A DNA stretch of 64,000 nucleotides from Streptomyces sp. NBC_01317 (lineage in GTDB: Bacteria; Actinomycetota; Actinomycetes; Streptomycetales; Streptomycetaceae): NCBI RefSeq assembly GCF_035961655.1, contig NZ_CP108393.1:248001-312000 (forward strand). Direction: 5' to 3'. Position 1 is the stretch's first letter. Each line of letters starts with the position of its first letter. A program made the translations under genes and the position numbers. The notes under the pieces are model-generated. The model was given only the letters and a program-made list of their open reading frames with translations, made no database searches and was not told where the DNA came from. Positions 16,594-31,414 of the stretch are shown here, in pieces.

Positions 16594-17551
16594 TGGTCAC
16601 GAACGCGTCGACGCCCGTCAGTTCGGCCGAGAGCGCCCACAGCCGGGCCGCCTGCCCGGGGTCGGTCGCGTAGTCCCGTACCCCTCCCTTGAACTCGCCG
16701 TCACCCGCCGGCTCGGCGATGTCGCAGTCCTCGCAGTACACCCCGCCCCGGTCCGCCAGCAGGGGCGAGGTCGCCGCCCACACCTGGGTCGACGCGCCCT
16801 GCTCGGGTGTCTTGAACGCCGGGTTGATCGGATTGCCGTCGCTGTCGATCCAGCCCGCGGCGACCATCTCCTCCTGGGCGAGGTGGCGTTGCAGCGGCGT
16901 GAGGATCCCGCCCGGGTGAAGGGAGAACGCCCGTACCCCGGACTCCTTGCCCAGCTTGTCGAGGTGGACGGCGAACAGCGCGTTGGCCGTCTTGGCCTGG
17001 CCGTACGCCTGCCACTTGTCGTACCCCCGCGTGAAGTGCGGGTCGTCCCAGCGGACGGGCGAGTTGCGGTGGCCAGCCGAGGAGACGGCGATCACCCGGG
17101 CCCGGCCGCGCGCGAGCGCCGGCCAGAGCCGGTTGACCAGGGCGAAGTGGCCGAGGTGGTTCGTCGCGAACTGCACCTCCCAGCCGGGGCCGACCCGCGT
17201 CTCCGGACTCGCCATGACGGCCGCGCTGTTGACGATCAGGTCGACGGCGCGGTCCGAGGCCAGGAACCGTTCGGCGAAGCCACGCACGCTGCCGAGGTCG
17301 GCGAGGTCCAGTTCGTCGACCTCGGTGCCCTCGATGCCGTGCAGCGCCTCCCGCGCGGCCGCGGGCCGCCTGGCGGGTACGACGACGTGGGCGCCGGCGC
17401 CGGCCAGGGCGCGGGTGGTCTCCAGGCCGAGTCCGGAGTAGCCACCGGTCACGATCGCGAGTTTCCCGGTGAGGTCGATCCCCCGCAGGACCTCCCGCGC
17501 GGTGCTCCGGGCTCCGAACCCGGACCCGATCTTGTGCTGAGGCGTAGTCAT
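16586..17551 (-). CDS. SDR family NAD(P)-dependent oxidoreductase
   Basis: A 321-aa short-chain dehydrogenase/reductase, longer than the classical 250 aa and like the retinol-dehydrogenase/WW-domain-oxidoreductase-like group. Cofactor motif TGGYSGLG near residue 36, NSAAV for the NAG block, Ser in VIAVSSAGH and the catalytic YGQAK. A basic ARR after the second strand favours NADP(H). The substrate is unknown; such enzymes act on aliphatic or terpenoid carbonyls or alcohols. The ATG at 17551 has no ribosome site but lies at the expected transcription start of a MerR-type promoter, so the gene is probably leaderless. It stands alone between convergent and divergent neighbours. A 13-bp tandem repeat begins in its last codons. 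Confidence 0.92.
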   Translation of the reverse strand: MTTPQHKIGSGFGARSTAREVLRGIDLTGKLAIVTGGYSGLGLETTRALAGAGAHVVVPARRPAAAREALHGIEGTEVDELDLADLGSVRGFAERFLASDRAVDLIVNSAAVMASPETRVGPGWEVQFATNHLGHFALVNRLWPALARGRARVIAVSSAGHRNSPVRWDDPHFTRGYDKWQAYGQAKTANALFAVHLDKLGKESGVRAFSLHPGGILTPLQRHLAQEEMVAAGWIDSDGNPINPAFKTPEQGASTQVWAATSPLLADRGGVYCEDCDIAEPAGDGEFKGGVRDYATDPGQAARLWALSAELTGVDAFVTTV

Positions 17552-17557
17552 GCGCCG

Positions 17558-17588
17558 AGGCTACGAATTGGAGCGCACTCGAAGTCAA
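17558..17588 (-). promoter_or_regulatory. MerR-type promoter of the SDR gene
   Basis: On the minus strand TTGACT (-35, 17588-17583) and TAGCCT (-10, 17563-17558) are separated by 19 bp, and the spacer holds an imperfect dyad TTCGAG-TGCG-CTCCAA. An over-long 19-bp spacer with a centred dyad is the hallmark of promoters untwisted by MerR-family activators. The ATG begins 7 nt past the -10, implying a leaderless mRNA. Confidence 0.65.
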
Positions 17589-17802
17589 GTGGGCGTCGAC
17601 CGCCCCGGCTCGAACCGGAGTGCGCGCCGGGGGCGCGGACCCGGCCGAGCGCCCCCGCGTACCGGTCCGGCTGAGCGAGAGTCGAATGGACCAGCGGACC
17701 GGGAGGCGCGAACCGCCCACGATCGGGTCAGTGATGTCCGGTCGGGGCGGGCCAACTGCTAGGCAGGGACGTTGTTGTCCGTACCGGAGCTCTGGAGTCA
17801 CC

Positions 17803-18801
17803 ATGTCCATCGACGCCGTCCTCGCCCAGGACCAGGAATCGCCCCGTGCTCGCCCACTGATCCCGGGGCAGGCGGTCGACGGTCGCACGGACGGGACGGC
17901 CGGCCGGGTCGAGGAGCGGGATCTCACGTTCGACGGCTTCCGCTACACGTGCCGGATCGTCCACCACGACGACCCGGTGACGGAGCCCGTGCTGGTGCTG
18001 GGCGGCTCCTCCCAGGACCGCAACTCCTGGGTGCGGCACGAGAAATGGCTCGGTCCGGTGGGGCAGGTGATCACGGTGGACCTGCCGGGGTACGGCACCG
18101 CGGACTTCCTTCCCGCGATGTACGGGGTCGACTTCCTCGCCGCGACCGTCCGGCACCTCCTCACGGAACTGGACGTGCCGCGCGTCAATCTGGTCGCCGC
18201 CTGTTACGGGGGCGCCGTGGGGCTGCGCTTCGCCCAGCACTACCCGGATCTGGTGGCGCGGCTGCTGCTGGTCGGCATGACGACCCGGATCCCGGCGGAC
18301 TACGCGGCGGCGATGGAGCGTTGGGCCGTGATGATCGAGCGGGGCGAGACCGAGACGATCGCGCGTGAGCTGGCCGACCGCTTCATGTCCCCGCCCGGCA
18401 CGGGCCGGGTCCGCAAGCACGCGGCCGTGTCCCGGCTCGTCTACCAGCAGATCGCCGGCCAGGATCCCGAACAGCTGAGCAAGTCGGCGGAGCACAACAC
18501 CCGGTTGATGCGTCACGAGTGGTACCGCCCGGAGCCGGTGCCGGCCGTGCCGAGCCTGGTGGTGACCGGCGAGCACGACACCCTCTGCACTCCTGCCATG
18601 GGGCGCGAGGTGGCGGCGCAGCTCCCGGAGGCGCGGTTCCTGACCATCGACGAGACCGACCATCTGGCGCCGGTGGAGCGGATCGCGGACTTCGCGGACC
18701 TGATGGCGCGCTTCTGCACGGACCGCCCGCTGGAGGGGCTGCCGTACGCGAGCGCGCCCGAGACGCTGGGTCTGGGCGTCGCGGCTGTGGACGTACCGTG
18801 A
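17803..18801 (+). CDS. Alpha/beta hydrolase with a cysteine nucleophile
   Basis: A 332-aa cytoplasmic alpha/beta-hydrolase-fold protein. The oxyanion region is VLGGSSQDRNSW and strand 5 leads to AACYGGAVG, where Cys134 takes the place of the usual Ser of GxSxG. The acid is in GEHDTLCTP and the His in DETDHLAPVE, so the remaining triad is intact. Cys nucleophiles occur in dienelactone hydrolases and some thioesterase- or acyltransferase-like members. Substrate unknown. The start is set at ATG 17803 after GGAG; longer in-frame extensions begin with Arg-rich text lacking domain signal. The gene stands alone, divergent from the SDR and convergent with the DUF305 lipoprotein gene. Confidence 0.85.
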   Translation: MSIDAVLAQDQESPRARPLIPGQAVDGRTDGTAGRVEERDLTFDGFRYTCRIVHHDDPVTEPVLVLGGSSQDRNSWVRHEKWLGPVGQVITVDLPGYGTADFLPAMYGVDFLAATVRHLLTELDVPRVNLVAACYGGAVGLRFAQHYPDLVARLLLVGMTTRIPADYAAAMERWAVMIERGETETIARELADRFMSPPGTGRVRKHAAVSRLVYQQIAGQDPEQLSKSAEHNTRLMRHEWYRPEPVPAVPSLVVTGEHDTLCTPAMGREVAAQLPEARFLTIDETDHLAPVERIADFADLMARFCTDRPLEGLPYASAPETLGLGVAAVDVP

Positions 18802-18834
18802 ACCGGGCTGGGCGCGGCGCGCGCTCCCGCCGGG

Positions 18835-18903
18835 CCGCTCCCGGGCGGGGGCCTGATCTCTGTGGCAGGCCCTGGGGGCGTGGGGTTCCCGACCCGGGAG
18901 CGG
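18835..18903. terminator. Nested hairpins between convergent genes
   Basis: GGGCCTG (18849-18855) pairs with CAGGCCC (18866-18872). An outer pair, CCGCTCCCGGG (18835-18845) with CCCGGGAGCGG (18893-18903), encloses it. It is located between the stops of the alpha/beta hydrolase and the DUF305 protein. Confidence 0.55.
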
Positions 18904-18919
18904 CGGTCCTCCGTGGAGG

Positions 18920-19642
18920 TCAGCCGCCGAGCGGCCGCAGCGCCGCCAGCTGTTCCGTGCGCCGCTTCGTCACTTCTCCGGCGAGTTTCCTCGCCTCAGC
19001 GGCGGCGCCGGCGCTCTGTTCGCCCCGCGAGACGAGCACGCTCTGCTCCAGGTGCTCACGGAGGTAGGTCATGGAGAGGTCGTCGAACGCCGTACCGCGC
19101 TTCGCGGTGATCTTCCGCAGTTCGTCGTCGGTCACCATCCCCTTCATGTCGTGGCCCTCGTGCGGATTGGCCCCGTCCGCCCCTGTCTTCCGGAGGATCA
19201 CGCGGAGCCGGGTGAGTTCCGCCCGGTGGGTCACCTTCGTGCTCCGGGCGAGGTCCGCCAGTTCCGCGTCGCTCGCACGGTCGGCGACGAGGTCGAGCAG
19301 GAGCAGCGTCCGCTCGTCCATGGCCGCCATCAACTGGGCCCAGCCCCGGTCGGTGTCGTTGAATCCGCCCGCCGCGACGGCGGAGGCGGAGGGCGCCGGA
19401 GCGGCCTGTCCGCCCTGCTCCTTCACCGCGGCCGTGCGCGCGGGCTTCGTGTCGGACGGTGCCGGCGAGGCACCGCAGCCGAGCGGTCCGAGGACCGCGA
19501 GGACCAGAAGGATCCCCGGCAGTACGGTCCTGCCGGTCCCCCGCGCCGTTCCGCTCGTACGCCCCCGGCCGGGCCCGTCCGGCCGGGAGCCGGGACGGGA
19601 CGGCGGTCCGCCGGGGTGCGGCCGGCCGCCGCCCCGCGGCAT
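18920..19642 (-). CDS. DUF305 family lipoprotein
   Basis: A 240-aa predicted lipoprotein. After a long basic, Gly/Pro/Arg-rich N-terminus comes the hydrophobic segment GILLVLAVLGPLGCG, a lipobox with its Cys. The exported part has the DUF305 pattern: GWAQLMAAMDERTLLLLDLVADR, a second helical repeat with NPHEGHDMKGMVTDDEL, and LEQSVLVSRGEQ. DUF305 proteins are four-helix ferritin-like folds; the Met/His-rich HEGHDMKGM hints at metal (copper) binding, but this is inference. Its ATG shares an A with the stop of the upstream DUF1996 gene (TGATG), so translation is coupled and the two proteins are likely partners at the cell surface. Confidence 0.82.
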   Translation of the reverse strand: MPRGGGRPHPGGPPSRPGSRPDGPGRGRTSGTARGTGRTVLPGILLVLAVLGPLGCGASPAPSDTKPARTAAVKEQGGQAAPAPSASAVAAGGFNDTDRGWAQLMAAMDERTLLLLDLVADRASDAELADLARSTKVTHRAELTRLRVILRKTGADGANPHEGHDMKGMVTDDELRKITAKRGTAFDDLSMTYLREHLEQSVLVSRGEQSAGAAAEARKLAGEVTKRRTEQLAALRPLGG

Positions 19643-20562
19643 CACGAGGGAATTCCGTTGGCGCCGCACTTGATGATCGGACGGATGCAGTCCCGCACCC
19701 GGCGGTCCATCTCGGCGACCGGCCACGCGTTGAAGAAGTCGCCGTGCATGGTATAACCGGGCCCGGAGGCCAGTCTGAAGCCGGCCGGGTTGCCGTTCAC
19801 CGGGTAGCGCAGGACCTGACGCAGCTTGGGAACCGGCACCGGGTGGCTCGCCGGGCATGTTCCGTCGACCGGGTAGGACATGTGGCTCTTGTGGTCCGCC
19901 GAGTCGAGGTCCCTGCCGTTCCAGCACTGCGGGAAGTCGAGGTACGACTCCAGCATCGTGCCGGCCGGGCAGTTGACGAAGTCCGTCGACGGGTTCACCT
20001 GTCCGGCGTGCAGGCAGGACCAGCGCGCCCGGGTGTTGTCGTTCGGACCGGTGGCCTTGGCGTTGCCCGCCACGATCTTGAGGCCTTCGGGGATGGGCTG
20101 GGTACGGGCGATGACGTCGTCGCGCACGCCCTCACCCAGGTAGTAGAACGTCGTGCCGGTGGGCTCGACGGGCTGGTTGTTCACGAACAGGGTCGGCACC
20201 CAGTACGACGAGAGGTCGACCTGCGGGTCGCAGGTGGTCGCCGCCGTCTTGAGGTCTCCGAGGTTCGTGTACGCGTTGGTCGCGTGGCTCCCGAAGAAGC
20301 TGTGCATGTGCGAGCCGCCGGGGATGCCGGGGACGACGATGGGGTCGTCGGGCAGGCGGTGGCTGAAATTACATTCGGCGAGGAACTCCGCCACGCGTAC
20401 GACCTGGGCGCCGGCCGGCTGGGCGGCGGCCTTCTGGGGGACGCCGGTGGGCCCGAGCACGAGCTGGGCGGCGACCGCCAACGCCGCGATTAATCCCGCG
20501 AGAAGGGCCTTGCGGCGTCCCCCGCGGACGGGGCGGCCGTTCTCGGACCGCGATGATCTCAT
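19642..20562 (-). CDS. Secreted DUF1996 protein
   Basis: A 306-aa exported protein. Signal peptide: basic start MRSSRSENGR, then KALLAGLIAALAVAAQLVLG. The mature part is the DUF1996 domain: FLAECNFSHRLPDDPIVVPG, GGSHMHSFFGSHATNA, ARWSCLHAG, CWNGRDLDSADHKSHMSYP, TMHGDFFNAW, with conserved His and Cys residues. It is of unknown function; family members are secreted in fungi and actinobacteria. The start ATG at 20562 follows GGAG; a further upstream in-frame ATG would disrupt the signal. Codon 24 is TTA (leucine), which in Streptomyces requires the bldA tRNA and suggests developmental timing. A promoter and several palindromes are found upstream. It is coupled to the DUF305 lipoprotein gene through TGATG. 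Confidence 0.87.
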   Translation of the reverse strand: MRSSRSENGRPVRGGRRKALLAGLIAALAVAAQLVLGPTGVPQKAAAQPAGAQVVRVAEFLAECNFSHRLPDDPIVVPGIPGGSHMHSFFGSHATNAYTNLGDLKTAATTCDPQVDLSSYWVPTLFVNNQPVEPTGTTFYYLGEGVRDDVIARTQPIPEGLKIVAGNAKATGPNDNTRARWSCLHAGQVNPSTDFVNCPAGTMLESYLDFPQCWNGRDLDSADHKSHMSYPVDGTCPASHPVPVPKLRQVLRYPVNGNPAGFRLASGPGYTMHGDFFNAWPVAEMDRRVRDCIRPIIKCGANGIPS

Positions 20563-20688
20563 GGGCGCTCCAAAGGGAGTCGTGGATCCCGCGCTCGGCA
20601 CGCTCCGGCGGCGGGCCGGGGCATCGGCCGGACGGGAAATCCGGTGGTGGGGGGCCAGGGGTTCCGTATCGGAGCCCCTGAGTGCCGG

Positions 20689-20717
20689 ACGTTAGGGCTG
20701 CGTAAAGGGGGCGTCAA
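20689..20717 (-). promoter_or_regulatory. Vegetative-type promoter for the DUF1996-DUF305 operon
   Basis: On the minus strand TTGACG (20717-20712), 17 nt, then TAACGT (20694-20689), close to HrdB consensus spacing. It lies about 127 bp upstream of the DUF1996 start. Confidence 0.6.
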
Positions 20718-20737
20718 GGTGCTGCGTCAAGTTCCGG

Positions 20738-20756
20738 AACTGACGGTCCGTCAGTT
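20738..20756. promoter_or_regulatory. Perfect 9-bp-arm palindrome upstream of the promoter
   Basis: AACTGACGG-T-CCGTCAGTT, perfect arms with a 1-nt centre. The dyad form suits a TetR- or GntR-like dimer. A shorter palindrome GTTCCGGAAC (20731-20740) overlaps its edge. It is 20 nt upstream of the -35. Confidence 0.6.
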
Positions 20757-20802
20757 ATTTAACACAAAGGAGACATTGGGACGCCCTCTTCGCGCGTCGA
20801 CA

Positions 20803-20818
20803 GGGAGAGCGCTCTCCC
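20803..20818. promoter_or_regulatory. LacI-type operator-like palindrome
   Basis: GGGAGAGCGCTCTCCC is a perfect 16-nt palindrome with the central GCGC pair typical of actinobacterial LacI-family operators. It differs from the CebR box at 12775 in its outer bases. It is about 240 bp upstream of the DUF1996 gene; no LacI gene is adjacent. Confidence 0.5.
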
Positions 20819-21097
20819 CGTGGAGGACCTTCCGGCGGGGGTGCGGGTCGTGTGGTGTCCGCGCAGGTGGGAGGGGTTGTCGGCGGGGCGGGCGGGGGCC
20901 TCTTCCGTACGGGCGGAATGAGGGCGCGGAGCCGTCGGCGGAGGCGTTCGGCGCCCTCACGACCGGTCAGGAAAAAATTTTGTGGCCCTTCACTTGATGA
21001 ACACGTCCCGACGCGTCGTCATGGGCTCACTTCGACATGCGAATTCCGGCGTTCCGCCGGGCGCGTTCCCGGCCGCCGCCCCAGGCGGCCGATGAGA

Positions 21098-21206
21098 TTC
21101 CGCTTCTGGGTCCGGTACCGGTTCCGGAAGCGATTCCGGCACCGGTACCGGGACCGGTCGCGGGAGCGTCTCCGGGACCGCGTGCGGGACCGCCTCCGGG
21201 AGCGGT
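21098..21206. repeat. Hexanucleotide-biased low-complexity stretch after the phosphatase gene
   Basis: A run of variants of CCGGTACCGG / TCCGGGACCG with 6-nt periodicity begins 2 nt past the phosphatase stop codon. It reads Pro-Val/Pro-Glu on the minus strand and Arg-X on the plus strand. No gene is supported in it. Confidence 0.6.
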
Positions 21207-21207
21207 C

Positions 21208-22938
21208 TCATCTCCGGGGCGGAATGCGCGCCCCGATGAGCGTGATGTCGTCACGCGTGTCGCCCAGGTGTCTGGCCAGATCGATGCACAACCGGTCGAG
21301 CGGCTGGGTGTGATGGGCGGCGGTGTACGCGCGCAGCCGCCGCAGTCCGCTGTCGATGTCCTGCGTCCGCGACTCGATCAGCCCGTCGGTGTACAGCAGG
21401 AGCGTGGAGCCCGGGGGCAGTTCGGTCGTGACCGTGGGCCGGGAGGTGGCCGGCAGCAGACCGATGAGCATGGCGTGCGCCTCGTCGAGGTAGCGGGTCG
21501 TGCCGTCCGCCGCGACGACCAGCGGCGGGGGATGGCCCGCGGTGGACCAACTGAGCCGCCAGGCACCGTCCTTGCCCGCCCGGAGGCGGGCGAGCACGAC
21601 CGTGGCGGCGTCGGCGAGCCGGAGGTGCGCCTGGGCGCGGTCGAGGCGCTGGAGGATGCCGCCCGGGTCCTCCTCGGGCCGGTCGACGGCCAACGCCCGC
21701 AGCATGTTGCGCAGTTCGCTCATCCGGGCGGCGGCCTGGATGTCGTGTCCTGTCACGTCGCCGACGACCAGGGCGAGATCGCCGTCCGGCAGCAGGAACG
21801 CGTCGTACCAGTCGCCGCCGACCTCGGCGGTGTGCTCCGCCGGCTGGTAGTGCGCGGCCAGTTCCAGCGTCTCGACGTGGGGCAGGTCGGTGAGGAGGGC
21901 GCGCTGGAGGGTGGCGGCGATGTCGGCCTGCTGGGCGTGCAGCCGGGCGTTCTCCAGCCCGAGGGCGGTACGGCGGGCGACCTCCTCGGCCAGCACCCGG
22001 TCGGCGTCGTCGAAGGGCGGGGTGGTGGCGGAGCGGGTCAGGGTGAGCGCGCCGAAGGTGCTGTCGCGGAGGCGGAGCGGCACGATGAGTGCCTCGGCGG
22101 CGCCGACATCGGCCAGCATGGCGGTGGTGGCGCGTCCCAGGGCGTCGGTACGTACGGCCGCGGGGGCGGGTCCGGCTTCGGCCGGGGCGGGGGCGGAGGG
22201 GGGCGTACCCGACAGGGTCGTGCGGAAAGGCGCGTTCAGCAGCTGGGTGGGACCGCCCCGCAGGACCTGGGCCAGCGGGGCCGTCGACGCGTCGCCGAAC
22301 AGCGGCGGGTCCGCCTCCAGCACCCCGGCGGGCACCTGGTCCGGTTCCCGGTGGGTCCAGGCGGTCCTGCGGACCCGGCCGCGGTCGGCGATCAGGTCGA
22401 TCACCGCCCCGTCGGCGAGCCGGGGCACCAGCAGCCGGGCCAGGCGCGCCAGCGCCTCCTCCGCCTCCAGCGTGCTCACGAGCGCCAGGGTCAGCTCACT
22501 GAGCCAGGTGGCTTCCGCAAGGTCGAATTCGGCCTGTTCCCGGGCGATCTCGCTGTGGGCGTAGCGATCGGAACGCCGTTCGTTGCGCTCCCCCTCGGCT
22601 CCGGTGTCGTGGAAGATCACCACCGTGCCCTCCCCGGGGAGCGGCGCGGACGTCCACCACACGGGCAGCGGGGTGCCGTCGGCGCGGAGCAGAACGGCGC
22701 GTTCGCCCGGTTTGGTGTCGTCGTGCGACGCGTGCAGGACACGCTCCGCGTCAAGACCGGTCAGGCCGCCGGGGCGGTGGCCGAGGATCCGTTCCGCCCA
22801 GGGGTTGCAGGCTATGACGTGGCCGGCGGCGTCCACGGCGTACATCCCCGCCGTGGCGTGGGCGAACAGTGCGGACAGCAGCTCGCCGTTCGTCGTCCCA
22901 TCCGTCGTGCCGGTCCATGCCGGGGCCCCTTCGGACAT
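21208..22938 (-). CDS. PAS-GAF-SpoIIE (PP2C-type) protein phosphatase
   Basis: A 576-aa cytoplasmic signalling protein. A PAS domain occupies about residues 20-130 (LLSALFAHATAGMYAVDAAG, ERILGH, HASHDD). A GAF domain spans about 150-330 (VSTLEAEEALARLARLLVP to RTALGLENARLHAQQADI). The C-terminal SpoIIE/PP2C domain carries EVGGDWYDAFLLPDGDLALVVGDVTGHDI with metal-binding Asp residues, STAGHPPPLVV and TLLLYTDGLIESR. Such phosphatases dephosphorylate anti-sigma-factor antagonists in response to sensed signals. No anti-sigma or antagonist gene is adjacent. The ATG at 22938 follows GGGAGAG; two earlier in-frame starts would add an Arg-rich leader without domain content. No HATPase domain is fused. 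Confidence 0.9.
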   Translation of the reverse strand: MSEGAPAWTGTTDGTTNGELLSALFAHATAGMYAVDAAGHVIACNPWAERILGHRPGGLTGLDAERVLHASHDDTKPGERAVLLRADGTPLPVWWTSAPLPGEGTVVIFHDTGAEGERNERRSDRYAHSEIAREQAEFDLAEATWLSELTLALVSTLEAEEALARLARLLVPRLADGAVIDLIADRGRVRRTAWTHREPDQVPAGVLEADPPLFGDASTAPLAQVLRGGPTQLLNAPFRTTLSGTPPSAPAPAEAGPAPAAVRTDALGRATTAMLADVGAAEALIVPLRLRDSTFGALTLTRSATTPPFDDADRVLAEEVARRTALGLENARLHAQQADIAATLQRALLTDLPHVETLELAAHYQPAEHTAEVGGDWYDAFLLPDGDLALVVGDVTGHDIQAAARMSELRNMLRALAVDRPEEDPGGILQRLDRAQAHLRLADAATVVLARLRAGKDGAWRLSWSTAGHPPPLVVAADGTTRYLDEAHAMLIGLLPATSRPTVTTELPPGSTLLLYTDGLIESRTQDIDSGLRRLRAYTAAHHTQPLDRLCIDLARHLGDTRDDITLIGARIPPRR

Positions 22939-23368
22939 GCTCTCTCCCAGACGGTGCGGGCCGGACATCGGCGTCGAGTTCTCGATGTGGTGCGCTGTGC
23001 GGCGATCGCCGAGCTGGGTCTCACGGCCGGGGGCCGGGGCCGGGTCGCCAGAGCGGGAGCGGCTGCCATCACCGTACGCGACCCCGTGCGGGACACGCGC
23101 GGAGTCCAGGGGGAAAGGGCACGTACGGGTGGCCGCGGACGCTCCCGGTGTCCGAAAAGACATGGTCCGCCCGGGGCGCGATGAGGAGATGTTCCGCACG
23201 AGTACTCCGGCGGGAGCATCACCTCCTCCTCATCCCGGGGGACGCGCCGGGCGCGGGGGACGGTGGAGGCTGTGGTCCGGCCGGAGCCACCGGACCGTAT
23301 CGGCCGGGGCGCGGGACACGACAGGCCACGGCAGGACACGGGTGGGACACCGACAGGGGGAGAAAGAC
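22939..23368. other. Divergent intergenic region
   Basis: It holds the 5' regions of the phosphatase gene and the NTF2-like gene. No gene or strong dyad was identified. Confidence 0.5.
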
Positions 23369-23761
23369 GTGGACGGGACGAAGGACACACACGCGGACCT
23401 GGCGGAGTTCGGCCGGTGCTGGGCCCGCGCGGAACTGCGCGGTGATGTCGGCTCGCTCGACGTCCTCCTCACGGACGACTTCCGCGGGGTCGGACCGCGC
23501 GGCGTTGTCCTCGACAAACCGCGGTGGCTGGATCGCTACGCGTCGGGGTGCCTCGTCCATGACGCGTTCGACTGGGAGGACGTCGAGGTACGCGTCCACG
23601 GGGACGCGGCCGTCGCGATCGGTCTGCAACGCCAGCAGAGCGTCAACGACGGCCGCGACGCGGACGGTTACTTCCGCCTGACCCAGTTCCTGACACAACA
23701 CGACGGCCGCTGGAAACTGGCCGCCCTCCACATGGGCCGGATCGCCGAGCCGCTGCCGTAG
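23369..23761 (+). CDS. NTF2-like / SnoaL-like small protein
   Basis: A 130-aa single-domain protein of the nuclear-transport-factor-2-like fold (DUF4440 type): DLAEFGRCWARAELRGDVGSLDVLLTDDFRGVGPRG, DKPRWLDRYASG, FDWEDVEVRVHGDAAVAIG, then GYFRLTQFLTQHDGRWKLAALHMG. Such proteins are small cyclases, isomerases or ligand binders, or have no known role. Start GTG at 23369 after GGGGGAGA. It converges on nrpsB with only 21 bp between the two stops and no obvious terminator, so read-through interference is possible. Membership of the NRPS pathway is doubtful because it faces the other way. Confidence 0.82.
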   Translation: MDGTKDTHADLAEFGRCWARAELRGDVGSLDVLLTDDFRGVGPRGVVLDKPRWLDRYASGCLVHDAFDWEDVEVRVHGDAAVAIGLQRQQSVNDGRDADGYFRLTQFLTQHDGRWKLAALHMGRIAEPLP

Positions 23762-23782
23762 CGAGCGGCTCGGCGCCCGGGC

Positions 23783-31410
<7,628 letters not shown>

Positions 31411-31414
<4 letters not shown>

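Noticed and set aside
20990..21211. A 73-codon minus-strand frame starting with ATGA overlap at the phosphatase stop.
   Set aside because: It consists of Pro-Val/Pro-Glu low-complexity text from hexanucleotide repeats; the ATGA is likely chance. Recorded as a repeat instead.
23369..23761. NTF2-like gene considered as a tailoring enzyme of the NRPS pathway.
   Set aside because: It is convergent with nrpsB and has its own upstream region; no evidence of co-regulation.
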